A stretch of DNA of 64,000 nt from Cymbomonas tetramitiformis (taxonomy: Eukaryota; Chlorophyta; Pyramimonadophyceae; Pyramimonadales; Pyramimonadaceae): assembly GCA_001247695.2 (NCBI GenBank), contig LGRX02033450.1:32611-96610 (forward strand). Direction: 5' to 3'. Below are positions 47,235-56,291 of this stretch, one piece after another. Under the pieces are notes generated by a model. That model was not told the DNA's origin, did not search any database, and saw only the letters and a list, made by a program, of their open reading frames with translations. Within the stretch, counting starts at the first letter, position 1; the number at the start of each line of letters is the position of its first letter. Position numbers and translations under genes: made by a program.

Positions 47235-47750
47235 CTAACTAATTAAATCTGATACTGAAATTTATCTACTAGTTTAAGGCAAGTTACCACGCAAGATAAG
47301 TCGACTATTAAAGCAAAATATGCTGCAAAATAATGCTAAGTAAATATGTTATTTACTAACTATTGAATACGCAAGTAAGGCAAGGCAAGCTGAAAAATAA
47401 TGCTAACTATTATGCTTTTTACCAACGGCTGAATATGAATATCATACGCAAGCAAGGCAAGATATGCTGAAAAATATTAAGCTATGTAAGTACATATCTG
47501 CTGGAAAATAACAAACAAGGGAAGATATGCCGAATATTAAATGTAAAATAAACAGGCTGGAAAATAATATTAAGAGGTATGCTTGCTGAATGATATCAAG
47601 AGATATGACTGCTGAAAATAATAAACAATAAAAGGCAAGATATGCTAGAAAACAGGCATGGCAAAGATCTAAACAGGTTATGAAGGGAACAAAGTACACT
47701 TGAGACACAAAGACTATTGAGATCTTTATAAAATGATAATAGCAAAAAAC
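47235..47750. other. AT-rich region with degenerate short repeats
   Basis: Phrases such as GCAAGGCAAGATATGCTGAAAA recur loosely at 47,285, 47,370, 47,455, 47,515 and 47,630. No gene seen. Confidence 0.6.
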
Positions 47751-47755
47751 CAAAG

Positions 47756-48439
47756 TTATTCAAACATGTCAGGGATCGCTGCCGGCTCACGAGGGTATTC
47801 TATGCAGATCTTGTTTTTGTCGATCACGACAAACTTATTTTCCAGAAGATCTCTAAAATACAGCATGTATCTCACGTCTTGCTCGGTCAGCCTTCCAGGC
47901 TCCAAAAGGTAGGCTGATCTCAAAGCCTCAGCGTCGACGTCTATCTTCGTTTTTTCACGATCTTCAACGGCGATCACCGATCCGGCGGTGTTGCCAAACT
48001 GCGGCGGGGTCATGTGTATATGAACAGGGGGCGGCGGCGAGTCAGCCCGTGCGGCAGCTGCCGCTGGCGGCGGAGAAAACGCTGCTTTTCCACCAGCAGC
48101 TTGAACCTGCAGACCAAGATCGCTTACAGTCTTGTGGAGCTTGGAGAGCTCTAAGCTCAACTCCGTGCGAAGGCTATCTTCGCGCGACTTAAAATATGAA
48201 ACAACTCCGCCGATCCGCCGCCAGATCCACCACTCTGAGCACCAAGGACCCTCCCTAACAAACTCCTTAAGATCAGCAGCGTTGCCGTGCTTGCACATAG
48301 CACCATGCTGGTCGGGCTTGTAGTGATCTTCAGCGCTCTCCTTCTTTTCAGTGTCGACCGCCCATGCCAGCCAGTCCGGTTCTTCAGTGCGCTGACGTTT
48401 TGAAGTTTTGGGAGGCATATTGATCTGCGGAGCACACAC
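47756..48439 (-). CDS. Hypothetical protein, 227 aa (220 from the second ATG)
   Basis: An intact ORF with balanced composition. A likely start is the second ATG (MPPKTSKRQRTEEPDW). Features are a basic N-terminus, a Trp-rich segment (GPWCSEWWIWRRIGGVVSYF, residues about 65-85), a helical stretch with coiled-coil character (RTELSLELSKLHKTVSDLGL), a Pro/Ala linker and a C-terminal domain (LTEQDVRYMLYFRDLLENKF). No family recognised. The upstream gene on the same strand (48,573-49,163) ends 134 bp before it, so the two may belong to one unit, either a host locus or an unrecognised element. Confidence 0.6.
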   Translation of the reverse strand: MCAPQINMPPKTSKRQRTEEPDWLAWAVDTEKKESAEDHYKPDQHGAMCKHGNAADLKEFVREGPWCSEWWIWRRIGGVVSYFKSREDSLRTELSLELSKLHKTVSDLGLQVQAAGGKAAFSPPPAAAAARADSPPPPVHIHMTPPQFGNTAGSVIAVEDREKTKIDVDAEALRSAYLLEPGRLTEQDVRYMLYFRDLLENKFVVIDKNKICIEYPREPAAIPDMFE

Positions 48440-48572
48440 ACAAAAGCACAGTCAACTCAAGTAAAAAATAAGCACAAGAAAGCAGATCAAGTAAAAGGCA
48501 AGCAGATCAAGTAAAAAGGAAAACAGATCAAGTGAAAAGCAAGAAGATCATGATAAAGAAAAAAACTCACCT

Positions 48573-49163
48573 TTAGCTCTTCTTACCAAGGAAACCTGAC
48601 AAGATCCCACCAGACTTGTTAGAACCAGTGGGGCTAGAAGGTCTCAGAGGGGGAGTGGGAGTCAGGAGCGAGTCAGCGGCTGTGATCGCCGCAGCCTCCC
48701 GTTCAGCCTTGGCAACCCTCCGCCTAGCCAGTCGCTCTTCGATCTCCTCGTCCGTCATTTCAGAAAGAGGCTTATTTTCTATGGCGTGTTCGTTATCTAT
48801 TTGAGCTTTGGCTAACTCCTGGATAGCGCGTTGGGTTTGCATGTGTGCTACTAACTTCTCAGCCTGGTCGCCTTCTATATTCTGCAAGATCAAGCCTACT
48901 TGCTGTGGGGTAGGTGTATACTGAACTTCGTGACATGTGTTGCAATACTGAATTTTGAGTGTGTTGACGAAAACAGCCGCGGGGTATCCTTTTACCCATG
49001 CTTCTATCGATAAAGCCGTGCCTGTGCCTGAAAACTTGGGACTAGGGTGTTCAGTTCTCTGTTGATACACATAGGCGTTTAAAGTGTGTATGAGGGGCTT
49101 TGCTTTCTCCTTACGCTCTTCATACACAGTTGGGGGAACGTTAAGACTTTCACTGCGTTGCAT
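48573..49163 (-). CDS. Hypothetical protein, 196 aa, with CxxC motif
   Basis: ATG at 49,163, stop at 48,573. It reads as a real protein: EERKEKAKPLIHTLNAYVYQ, a central IQYCNTCHEVQYTP with CxxC (possible half zinc site), a long charged helix (EMTDEEIEERLARRRVAKAE, residues about 130-155) and a Ser/Pro/Gly tail ending in Lys-Lys-Ser. No family recognised. It is followed on the same strand by the gene at 47,756-48,439. Purine-rich repeats GATCAAGTAAAA occur between them. Confidence 0.6.
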   Translation of the reverse strand: MQRSESLNVPPTVYEERKEKAKPLIHTLNAYVYQQRTEHPSPKFSGTGTALSIEAWVKGYPAAVFVNTLKIQYCNTCHEVQYTPTPQQVGLILQNIEGDQAEKLVAHMQTQRAIQELAKAQIDNEHAIENKPLSEMTDEEIEERLARRRVAKAEREAAAITAADSLLTPTPPLRPSSPTGSNKSGGILSGFLGKKS

Positions 49164-49359
49164 GTTGAGTTTTGGCGGCGGGGCGGGCGGGGATGTGTTC
49201 GGGATGTACCTTGAAACTGAATTTGGTATTTTTTAAATTATGTTAATGAAAGTACGGGGAAACTGTAATAAAAACATCTCGACGAATGGCAAGCCTCGAA
49301 AGCAAATAAGTGATGGCAAATGACGATTTCATCATATCTTATCGCGTGTCTATTGGGCG

Positions 49360-49580
49360 ACTTTCGGGTGCCCGGTAGATTTTTGGGATGCCCGGTAGAT
49401 TTTGGGGGTGCCAGGTAGATTTTTGGGATTTTTGTGCCCGGTAGATTTTGGGGTGCCGAGTAGATTTTTGGGGTGCCCGGTAGATTTTTGGCGTGCCAAG
49501 TAGATTTTGGGTGCCAGGTAGATTTTTGGGGTGCCCGGTAGATTTTGGGGTGCCCGGTAGATTTTGGCGCCGGTAGATTT
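49360..49580. repeat. Minisatellite, unit about 20-22 bp
   Basis: About ten copies of GTGCCCGGTAGATTTTTGGG with length variation. A looser continuation based on GTGCCAGCTCTGATTTTCG runs to about 49,700. It generates Pro/Gly/Thr-rich spurious ORFs on the minus strand. Confidence 0.9.
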
Positions 49581-49845
49581 TGCAATTTGAGTTCGATTTT
49601 TGTGTGCCGGCTCGATTTTCGAATTCCATCTACGATATTCGCGTGCCAGCTCTGATTTTCGTGTGCCAGCTCTGATTTTCGTGTGCCAGCTCTGATTTAT
49701 TCGAGCGACAGTCAAACGCGCACGCGATGAATTCAGTTCGATTATAAATATATAAATTTATAAAAATATAAAGTTAAAAAAAGGATATGAGAGAATGTGA
49801 GAGAATGTGAGAGAATAACATAAATTAACATTTATTTATTTAAAT

Positions 49846-49972
49846 AAAAGGTAATGAGTACGTAGTAGTAATGGGTTGTTTAAAAAAGTATATCAAAGGA
49901 AGAAAAGTATTTTTGTATAATAAGTTTTATGATTTAGAAAATGTTTTTTCAAATGCCCATTACTAGCTACCC
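49846..49972. repeat. Palindrome-ended repeat, copy 2
   Basis: Contains TTGTTTAAAAAAGTATATCA, AAGGAAGAAAAGTATTTTTG and CCCATTACTAGCTACCC, as in copies 1 and 3. The gag-only LTR element is inserted just after it (TSD AATAC), and the sequence after the copy resumes at 55,256. Confidence 0.75.
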
Positions 49973-49977
49973 AATAC

Positions 49978-50159
49978 TGCTGGAACAGTCACACCGCTTG
50001 CTTTGTGACTCTTCCTATAGTAGTGTGTATGACTGTCACCCGAACCCGAACCCTAACTGTTTATGCCCGTCATATCGGGTTAACTTATCAGCTTTAAGAC
50101 ATTCTGAGAAAACCTATCACTGAGTGAATATATCCCGAGTCCTAGGGGTATATCCAACA
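49978..50159 (+). repeat. 5' LTR of the gag-only element
   Basis: Starts TGCTGGAACAG and ends ATATCCAACA. Matches 55,074-55,255. Confidence 0.95.
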
Positions 50160-50550
50160 GGTTTGGCCCCACGCACACTTTATTTAGACACTGCGAATTT
50201 TAGCCATGTCTGGCTAAAGAACGACGCTTGAGATGGAGTGAGGGGCTCCACTAGAGGCGCGGCGGAGCGGTATGGCCTAGCTGATGCCTGGTTGATTGGA
50301 TTTACGGGAGGCTTGTGCACGAGGCGGACTTCATTTTCCTCGCTTCGCGTTGGTTGACGTTGGAAATTTTGGTCGGATCCGACACCACTTTCCTTGGCCG
50401 CGTCACTGTGCATCCACATGCACGTGGGGAGATTTTTACGCCACGGCTTTCCCTTGTTTTCCTCGACAACCGCATTACGACTTTTGGCCGCCGCCCCTTC
50501 CGCACCTCGTCACATTTTCCCTCACTTCGTCTCTACAGTCTCTTTCACCA
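50160..50550 (+). other. Leader of the gag-only LTR element
   Basis: Untranslated region after the LTR. A PBS is expected at about 50,161-50,180 (TTTGGCCCCACGCACACT), but I cannot match it to a specific tRNA. Confidence 0.5.
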
Positions 50551-51414
50551 TGGTTGCGACTAGATTGACCTCAAGTATGGCGTCTCGCCGACGCTCTTTA
50601 GCTACGATTTTCGACTCCGCTGCTGCCCGTAATTCCGTCACGCCGGCTACGCCGGCACCTGCTGGTGTTCCGGCTGCGAACTCCGCCCAAGCCGTTTTCT
50701 TGGCGGGTGTTCGCTCACTCACCCGTGAGCGCTTCGACGAGAGCGTGGCGAAGCACGTGATCCGGAAGTGTTTCCGTGAGAAACATGACCGTTTTACGGG
50801 AACGGAATCCAACGCGCAGGTGCTTCTCTCCAAGCTGGTGCCTGCTCTCCAGGAGGCGTTCGAAGCGCAGGATGCTTTGTTTGCGCCGATGTTCGACTTG
50901 GAGGACTCCACGTTGGCCGTACGTCCCGAGGCCAACAAACTTCTTTTTTCAACGCTCGAGCTCATCGTGTGTCCCGCCTCTCCAGCGGGTGACTGGCTCG
51001 AGGCCTCTGCGACATTGCACCCGCTGGACGGCAAGCGAGCCCTTCTGGAGCTCGCACGGCGACTGCTGGACTCCGGTGCACCCTTTCAGGGGACATCGGA
51101 CCTCCTTGGCGTCCACTTTAAGGCCCACACCGACCCGTCCGAGTCCATCGACGGATTTCAACGCGGCCTTACGGTCCACCAAGAGGCGCAACACTCTCGA
51201 CGATGACGAGGTGAAGGAGTTGTTCCTCGCGGCGCTGGACCCTGGATTCTACGCGCCGGTGGTGTCGCGGCTCTTCACGCACCAGCAGCGGGCGGCCGTG
51301 GACCTCCTCACCATTCAACAATGGGTCCTCGAGTGCTACGCCCGACATGTTGCAACCGGTACGCACACTGCCTCGTTCACCCTGTCCGCGGCAGCCGTGG
51401 CCACTGACGGCGAC
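50551..51414 (+). pseudogene. gag: Gag-like protein, N-terminal part, with one frameshift
   Basis: ATG at 50,551 (MVATRLTSSMASRRRS). The frame to about 51,155 reads LTRERFDESVAKHVIRKCF, LVPALQEAFEAQ, ...RRLLDSGAPFQGTSDLL. It must then change by one base near 51,150-51,160 into NTLDDDEVKELFLAALDPGF and ...WVLECYARH, which run to the TIR transposon at 51,415. These helices look like a retrotransposon capsid region. The protein continues at 53,395. Confidence 0.7.
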
Positions 51415-51569
51415 GGTAGCGGGTCATTTTTGTCGCACCGATGGTCATTTTTGTCGCTGTCGCAAGAATATTCCTTTGTCACAGGCTGCGACGAAAATGA
51501 CCAAACGGTCATTTTTGTCGCAGCTTGCGACGAAAATGATAAAATGGTCATTTTTGTCGTAAAAATTTA

Positions 51570-53330
51570 GGAAAATTTTAAGAAAATTTTTCTTACCCGT
51601 GGTGAACAACACAGGTCGATAACGGGTCTATTGTTTCACACAGGAATTTGACACAGTTTAAACATGGCCTATTATTACAATATCTAGGCACATTCAATGC
51701 ATGGACACTGAAGGATGCAAGCAGGATTGTGCTATACTCTAACATATAATATTATTACAATATTAAAGCATGTAAATGGAACGAGACAGCAAACAAAAAC
51801 TACGTATCGATCAATCAATTAAAACAGTTCATCTATCCTAAAGTAAGCAATAGCAGTCTTGGAAATCGGCAGAGTTGCCTACAGCTCCTTCCAGTGCTAC
51901 AGACGGCCAAAAATCGCAGAGTTCCTGCAGGCACAGATCTGTAAATAAGTACAATTTAGGATAGTCAAAACAATAGCATGCACATCGTAACAGCAACGCA
52001 CGAAAATAAAAAAAGACAGCAATGTTGACGCCGAAAACGCATGCTAACCTGCAAAAAAACAGCGCGCCAGTCAGCAGAGGTGTTGGGAATCGAACCCAAC
52101 CCGATAGGCAAGATGCCCAACGGGCTCCAAGCACTCCCAGCGTAAAAACAAACTCCGGAAAGGGAGGCAATGCGTCAGTCACCGACAGCGCACGAGATTC
52201 TGCAAATAACTGCACGCTAAAGAGCAGAGATGGGAGTCGGCGTGCAAGATTCCCGGCGGACGGAATTCAAGCACTGCCAACGAAATCAAACCGAAATGCT
52301 AAAAGGGAGCTAGCAGCCAAGTTTTCTGTTGCCTTCGTTCAACGCACTAGATCCTGCAAAAAGAACAGCGCGCTATACAAGGCATGCGTGTTGGGGATAA
52401 GAAAAATGTCTAGGGGCTCCAAGGGCGCAATCCCAGCGCAGAAACAAAGTACAAAAAGGGCGGAGTAAACAACACTGTAGGGAACAGTGCGCTAGTCAGA
52501 AACTAAAATAGTCAAACAAAAAAAACAAACGAAGAACATCAATACGCCGCGGAGGTCGGTTGGTCGTTGTCGGCGCCTGGTAATTACAATACAGGTTGTC
52601 GGTCGCTTAAGATTAAAGGATACTGTAGTTGTTCAAGATGTGGTGACGGTGACCTTGGGAAGATGGGACCGTGACGCGGACTGTGACGCGGACACGCGGT
52701 CGGAAAACAGTCGACTGGACTCTGGAGGGCTGCTGTACTGGATCTTCTACATCCTAGATCCTTGCGACAGTCTTGCGACACTTCTTGTGACAGCCCCAAG
52801 ATTCGATTTCCGATGCGGATTTCTGATCGATCGAGCGGATTTCTGTATTTTTACTGATCGGGCGGTCTGTCGACGGTTAGATCGTTCGGTCGACAAACAG
52901 TCGACTGGAGGGCTGCTGTATCTTCGACATCCTAGCGACACAAACTAGATTCGGTTTCCGATGCGGATTTCATTTTTTTCTGATCGAGCGGTCGTTCGAC
53001 GGTTTGATCCGTCGGTAAGTAAACAGTCGACGGAGGGCTGCTGTATCTTCTACATGCTTGCGACAAAATTTAGATTCGGTTTCCGAGTCAGATTTCATTT
53101 TGACTGATCTAGCGGTCGGTCGAAGGTCCGATCCGTCGGTTGACAGACAGTTGCGACAACCTGAAGTTTAAAATTTTGGATGGCGAAAATTTTTGGGGCA
53201 CCTTGACACTGTTCGAACGACGATGTCGAATTCATGTCTCCATTTATTTTCTGAAAACCTGCTTTACCCCTTTAAGGGATCGAACAGAATTCACTGTTTT
53301 TTTGAGAAGATTCTGTGCGGTGGTCTCGCG
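51570..53330. other. Non-coding interior of the 2-kb transposon
   Basis: AT-rich on the left. It contains a tRNA-like unit (52,010-52,150) and a diverged one near 52,390. On the right is a loosely repeated phrase around GTCGACNGNAGGGCTGCTGTA (52,715, 52,905, 53,028) with CGATCGGTCG-type strings. No credible gene. Confidence 0.6.
52030..52150 (-). repeat. tRNA-derived SINE-like unit
   Basis: The minus strand reads TTGGGTTCGATTCCCAACA (complement of 52,082-52,100), a full T-arm with B box, preceded by an anticodon-arm-like GGGCATCTTGCCT and an acceptor-like GGGAGTG, and followed by TTTTTTTGCAGGTTAGC. Same plan as the units at 26,826 and 40,827. Confidence 0.6.
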
Positions 53331-53394
53331 ACAAAAGAATATTCTGCGACAGCGACAAAAATGACCAGTGGTGCGACAAAAAGGACCAGGTACC

Positions 53395-54858
53395 GATGGC
53401 GACGCCTCGCAGCTGTCCGACCTCACGGCCATCATCCTCGACGTGAAGCGGCAGCTGAAGGTCCTCACGGACAAGGTCAACGGGCGGGGTTTTACCCCGC
53501 GAGCGGACAAGAACAAGATCGGCAACGGGGGAGGCGGCTCCGGTGTTCGTTTTGCGGCAGGTGACCTCCCGACGGGGGGAAACTGGCCGCAGTCGCAGGC
53601 GAGGAAGCGCGTTGCTTTTCACAAAGGCAGCGGTGACTTCATCCCGTTCTGCCAGAATTCGGCGTGCAAGAGGGACGAGATGCGTCACTGGCACCGCGAC
53701 TGCCCGAACGGCGGCAAGCACGGCGCTGGGGGAAGCTTCCACAGCTTCTCCCTCGGTGACATCGAGAACGACTTACTGGCGGAGCAGTTTCAGACGGCCA
53801 TGGACGAGCACGACGGCGAGCGGTTCGATGCGCTCTGCCTTCTAGCGGGAGGTAAGCCGGAGATGCTCGACGGCGTTTCGGCGTGTGCCTTCGGGCTCGA
53901 GCCGGAGCGGGAGGGCGGTGCGTTGCAGGACTTCCTACCCTACTGCCAGCCTGCCACCCACATGGGGGGCTTCACAGTGGGTGGTGTGGCAGGAGGCATC
54001 TCGGCTGCCGCTTGCACGCATGTCCGCGAGGACGCACCGCCGGCGCCACCGCCGGCGGCAATCGAGCATGTTTACCCGGACGAGTCGGAGGCGTCCGACG
54101 CCGGTGACATGATGCCGGTGGACCCCATGCACGCGCACGAGCCCGACCTCTGCTTTGCGGACCGGATCGCGAGGATGGGGGGACTCTCGATCACGGCTGA
54201 GGGCAAGGACTTGGCGATGCGGTACATGCACGCCGAGTCGGAGACCGACTCTTGCGACGGCGACGTGGACGACTCTGCGGCTGGGTGTGACCCTATTGAC
54301 GGTGAGGATGCGGTCCCGCGCCCTCCAGCATCTCGTCGGGGATGCGGTGCACCGCCTTGGGGGTTTGCCCGCTCTTCGGCAATTACGGTGATGCTTTGTG
54401 CATTCTTCTGTGTGTGCGCCACCGCGACGCCACTCACAGCTGCCGCTCCTGGCGGGGCGTGTGCACCGGACCACACCGGCCTGGAGGTCGGTGGTGCTGC
54501 TGAGGCATCCACCAGCGAGCCTGCATTAGCTTCTGCGACACCGGCTGCTATTCCGCCGCGCCGGCACGGCCGGCACCGTGCTCGACAAGGCCTACTCAAT
54601 TCACCGATCGGGCCTTACATCCCGGTACACCCGCCCCCTCCACCGCTGTATTGGGGTGCACCACCGTCACCGGACTATTCACCGGGCCCGACTACAGACG
54701 AGGAGGAGGGGGAGAATCCCTCGCACGACGATCGAGACTTTTCAGATTTCTTCTGGAGCTCTACGAATGATTCAAACACGGTGTCGACAACTTCAATTCA
54801 CGGCACCATGATTGTGCTGCGGGCTGGCACAGCAGTGCCACCGCCGACTAGTGGCTAG
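53395..54858 (+). pseudogene. gag: Gag-like protein, C-terminal part
   Basis: In frame with the part before 51,415 when joined at the 9-bp duplication (...VATDGD, then ASQLSDLTAIILDV). After a coiled helix (VKRQLKVLTDKV) comes FCQNSACKRDEMRHWHRDCP, a Cys/His cluster likely to bind zinc, and then long acidic, Ala/Pro-rich and Ser-rich regions to TAG at 54,858. The tail of over 300 residues beyond the zinc cluster is unusual for a Gag. A hydrophobic stretch (SAITVMLCAFFCVCAT, DNA about 54,375-54,425) could be a membrane segment. Confidence 0.65.
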
Positions 54859-55073
54859 CAAGTTAATCATGCCGCTCCTGCACAGTGAAATTGACAGTAG
54901 CTGTATGTGCAGAGGGGTCCGATCACGGGCCGGATTTCAGATTTGCAACTCTTGACTGGGAACAGCCCTGCCAGAAAGGACAGGCCTTCCCTTAGAACTC
55001 AATTTCCACCGCTCTAGATGGTGTTTGTTCACAGGTTTCACCTTCGGCTAGCCAGTCACCACACTAGGTGGTG
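54859..55073 (+). other. 3' untranslated region of the gag-only LTR element
   Basis: 215 bp with no ORF. A short purine-rich AGGTGGTG lies directly before the 3' LTR and may be the PPT. Confidence 0.5.
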
Positions 55074-55255
55074 TGCTGGAACAGTCACACCGCTTGCTTT
55101 GTGACTCTTCCTATAGTAGTGTGTATGACTGTCACCCGAACCCGAACCCTAACTGTTTATGCCCGTTATATCGGGTTAACTTATCAGCTTTAAGACATTC
55201 TGAGAAAACCTATCACTGAGTGAATATATCCCGAGTCCTAGGGGTATATCCAACA
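55074..55255 (+). repeat. 3' LTR of the gag-only element
   Basis: The 182-bp second copy, followed by TSD AATAC. Confidence 0.95.
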
Positions 55256-55835
55256 AATACCCTATTCGTTTATTAAATACGCATTTTTACCGAGATGACC
55301 GAGACGATGCTATTTCCGCGATTTATGACGTAATTCTCACGTAATGTCTTAGAACCCAAACCCCAAACCCCTAACCTGCTGAAAATTTGGGGGGTCAACG
55401 TAGGGGAACCCCCATCGTCGATTAAATCGGCAAATTTTGATTTTTGTGACCCCTAGACACCCCCACATACCTTCCGCCGTTTAGGGGTTAACTTTATATA
55501 TATATTTATCTATATAAAAAGTAAGGGGTGGTAGGATAATGGGTTGTTTATAAAACTATATCAAAGGAAGAAAAGTATTTTTGTATAATAAGTTTTATGA
55601 TTTAGAAAATGTTTTTTCAAATGCCAATTACTCGCTACCCGGTCCCCCGCTATTTTATTAAATACGCATTTGAAGTAAATTACGCTTTCTGACGTAATTC
55701 TCACTAATTTCTCGAACCTAATCCCTAAACCTACTGAAATTTGGGGGGGTCGACGAAGGGGACCCCCACCGGCGATGAAATCGGCAAAATTTAATTTTTG
55801 TGACCCCTAGACACCCCCACAGACCCCCCGATGAC
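55256..55835. repeat. Two-copy non-coding module (tandem), one copy split by the LTR element
   Basis: After the LTR element, ATTAAATACGCATTT...GACGTAATTCTCAC...CTGAAAATTTGGGGGGTC...GTGACCCCTAGACACCCCCAC (55,273-55,470) repeats at 55,655-55,820 after palindrome copy 3 (55,515-55,650). Copy 2 of the palindrome (49,846) precedes the first module across the LTR element. So the ancestral locus was two tandem palindrome-plus-module units. Confidence 0.75.
55515..55650. repeat. Palindrome-ended repeat, copy 3
   Basis: AAGTAAGGGGTGGTAGGATAATGGG at the left and TGCCAATTACTCGCTACCC at the right, with the same core as copies 1 and 2. Confidence 0.75.
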
Positions 55836-56291
55836 AGGGCTGTCATAATTTCAAATCGGATAGCCAAAGTTAGTCAATGATAGCCGATGATAGCCAAACT
55901 ATATTGTACTGTAGAGTACTGAACTGTAACTGTACATCTGTAGCCTCCGAAACGCTTTAAAACCTCTCTTCTGAATTCTCGGGGGCAATACTTCGGCTTG
56001 GGAAGCCTTGCGGTTATCCTTACACATCCTCCAGGAATGTCATATGTTTGAATGTTTGAACCTTAGACGAAATCTCACGTGATACCTTGAATGTTTAAAA
56101 TACTGGTTTTGGAATACGCCAGCACTCCATCATCATGATACTATTTATTTTCTAATGTGTTTTCAAGAAAGGGCTGGGCGCCAAACTACTTTCCAGCCAA
56201 GTTGAGCCGCATGTATTCTGAGCCCTGGTTGAAATGGTTTCCCGAAGTAATATGAGTTGCAAACTGTAACCGTGCTCTTCCTTGCAGCTTT
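55836..56291. other. Upstream region of the spliced gene
   Basis: 456 bp. I see a (GATAGCC)-like run near 55,858-55,905 but no gene. TATAAAAG at 56,303 is too close to the ATGs to be their TATA box unless a later start is used. Confidence 0.4.

Larger units (their letters stand above)
51415..53394. mobile_element. 2-kb TIR transposon within the gag of the LTR element
   Basis: The ends are inverted repeats of about 60 bp: left GGTAGCGGGTCATTTTTGTC, then GCACC, with a second CATTTTTGTCGCTGTCGCA; the right end is the matching inverse ending GGACCAGGTACC. The 9-bp duplication GACGGCGAC (51,406-51,414) against GATGGCGAC (53,395-53,403) has one mismatch. Deleting the element restores the gag frame. 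No transposase. It shares TTTGTCGCACC ends with the transposon at 26,113-43,857. Confidence 0.82.
49978..55255 (+). mobile_element. Gag-only, non-autonomous LTR retrotransposon
   Basis: Identical-length 182-bp LTRs (49,978-50,159; 55,074-55,255), TG...CA ends, and TSD AATAC (49,973-49,977; 55,256-55,260). The interior encodes a gag-like protein with no protease, RT or integrase, so it must use another element's enzymes. A 2-kb TIR transposon (51,415-53,394) splits the gag. The LTRs differ by about one base (GTCATATCGG against GTTATATCGG), so insertion is recent. Confidence 0.92.
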
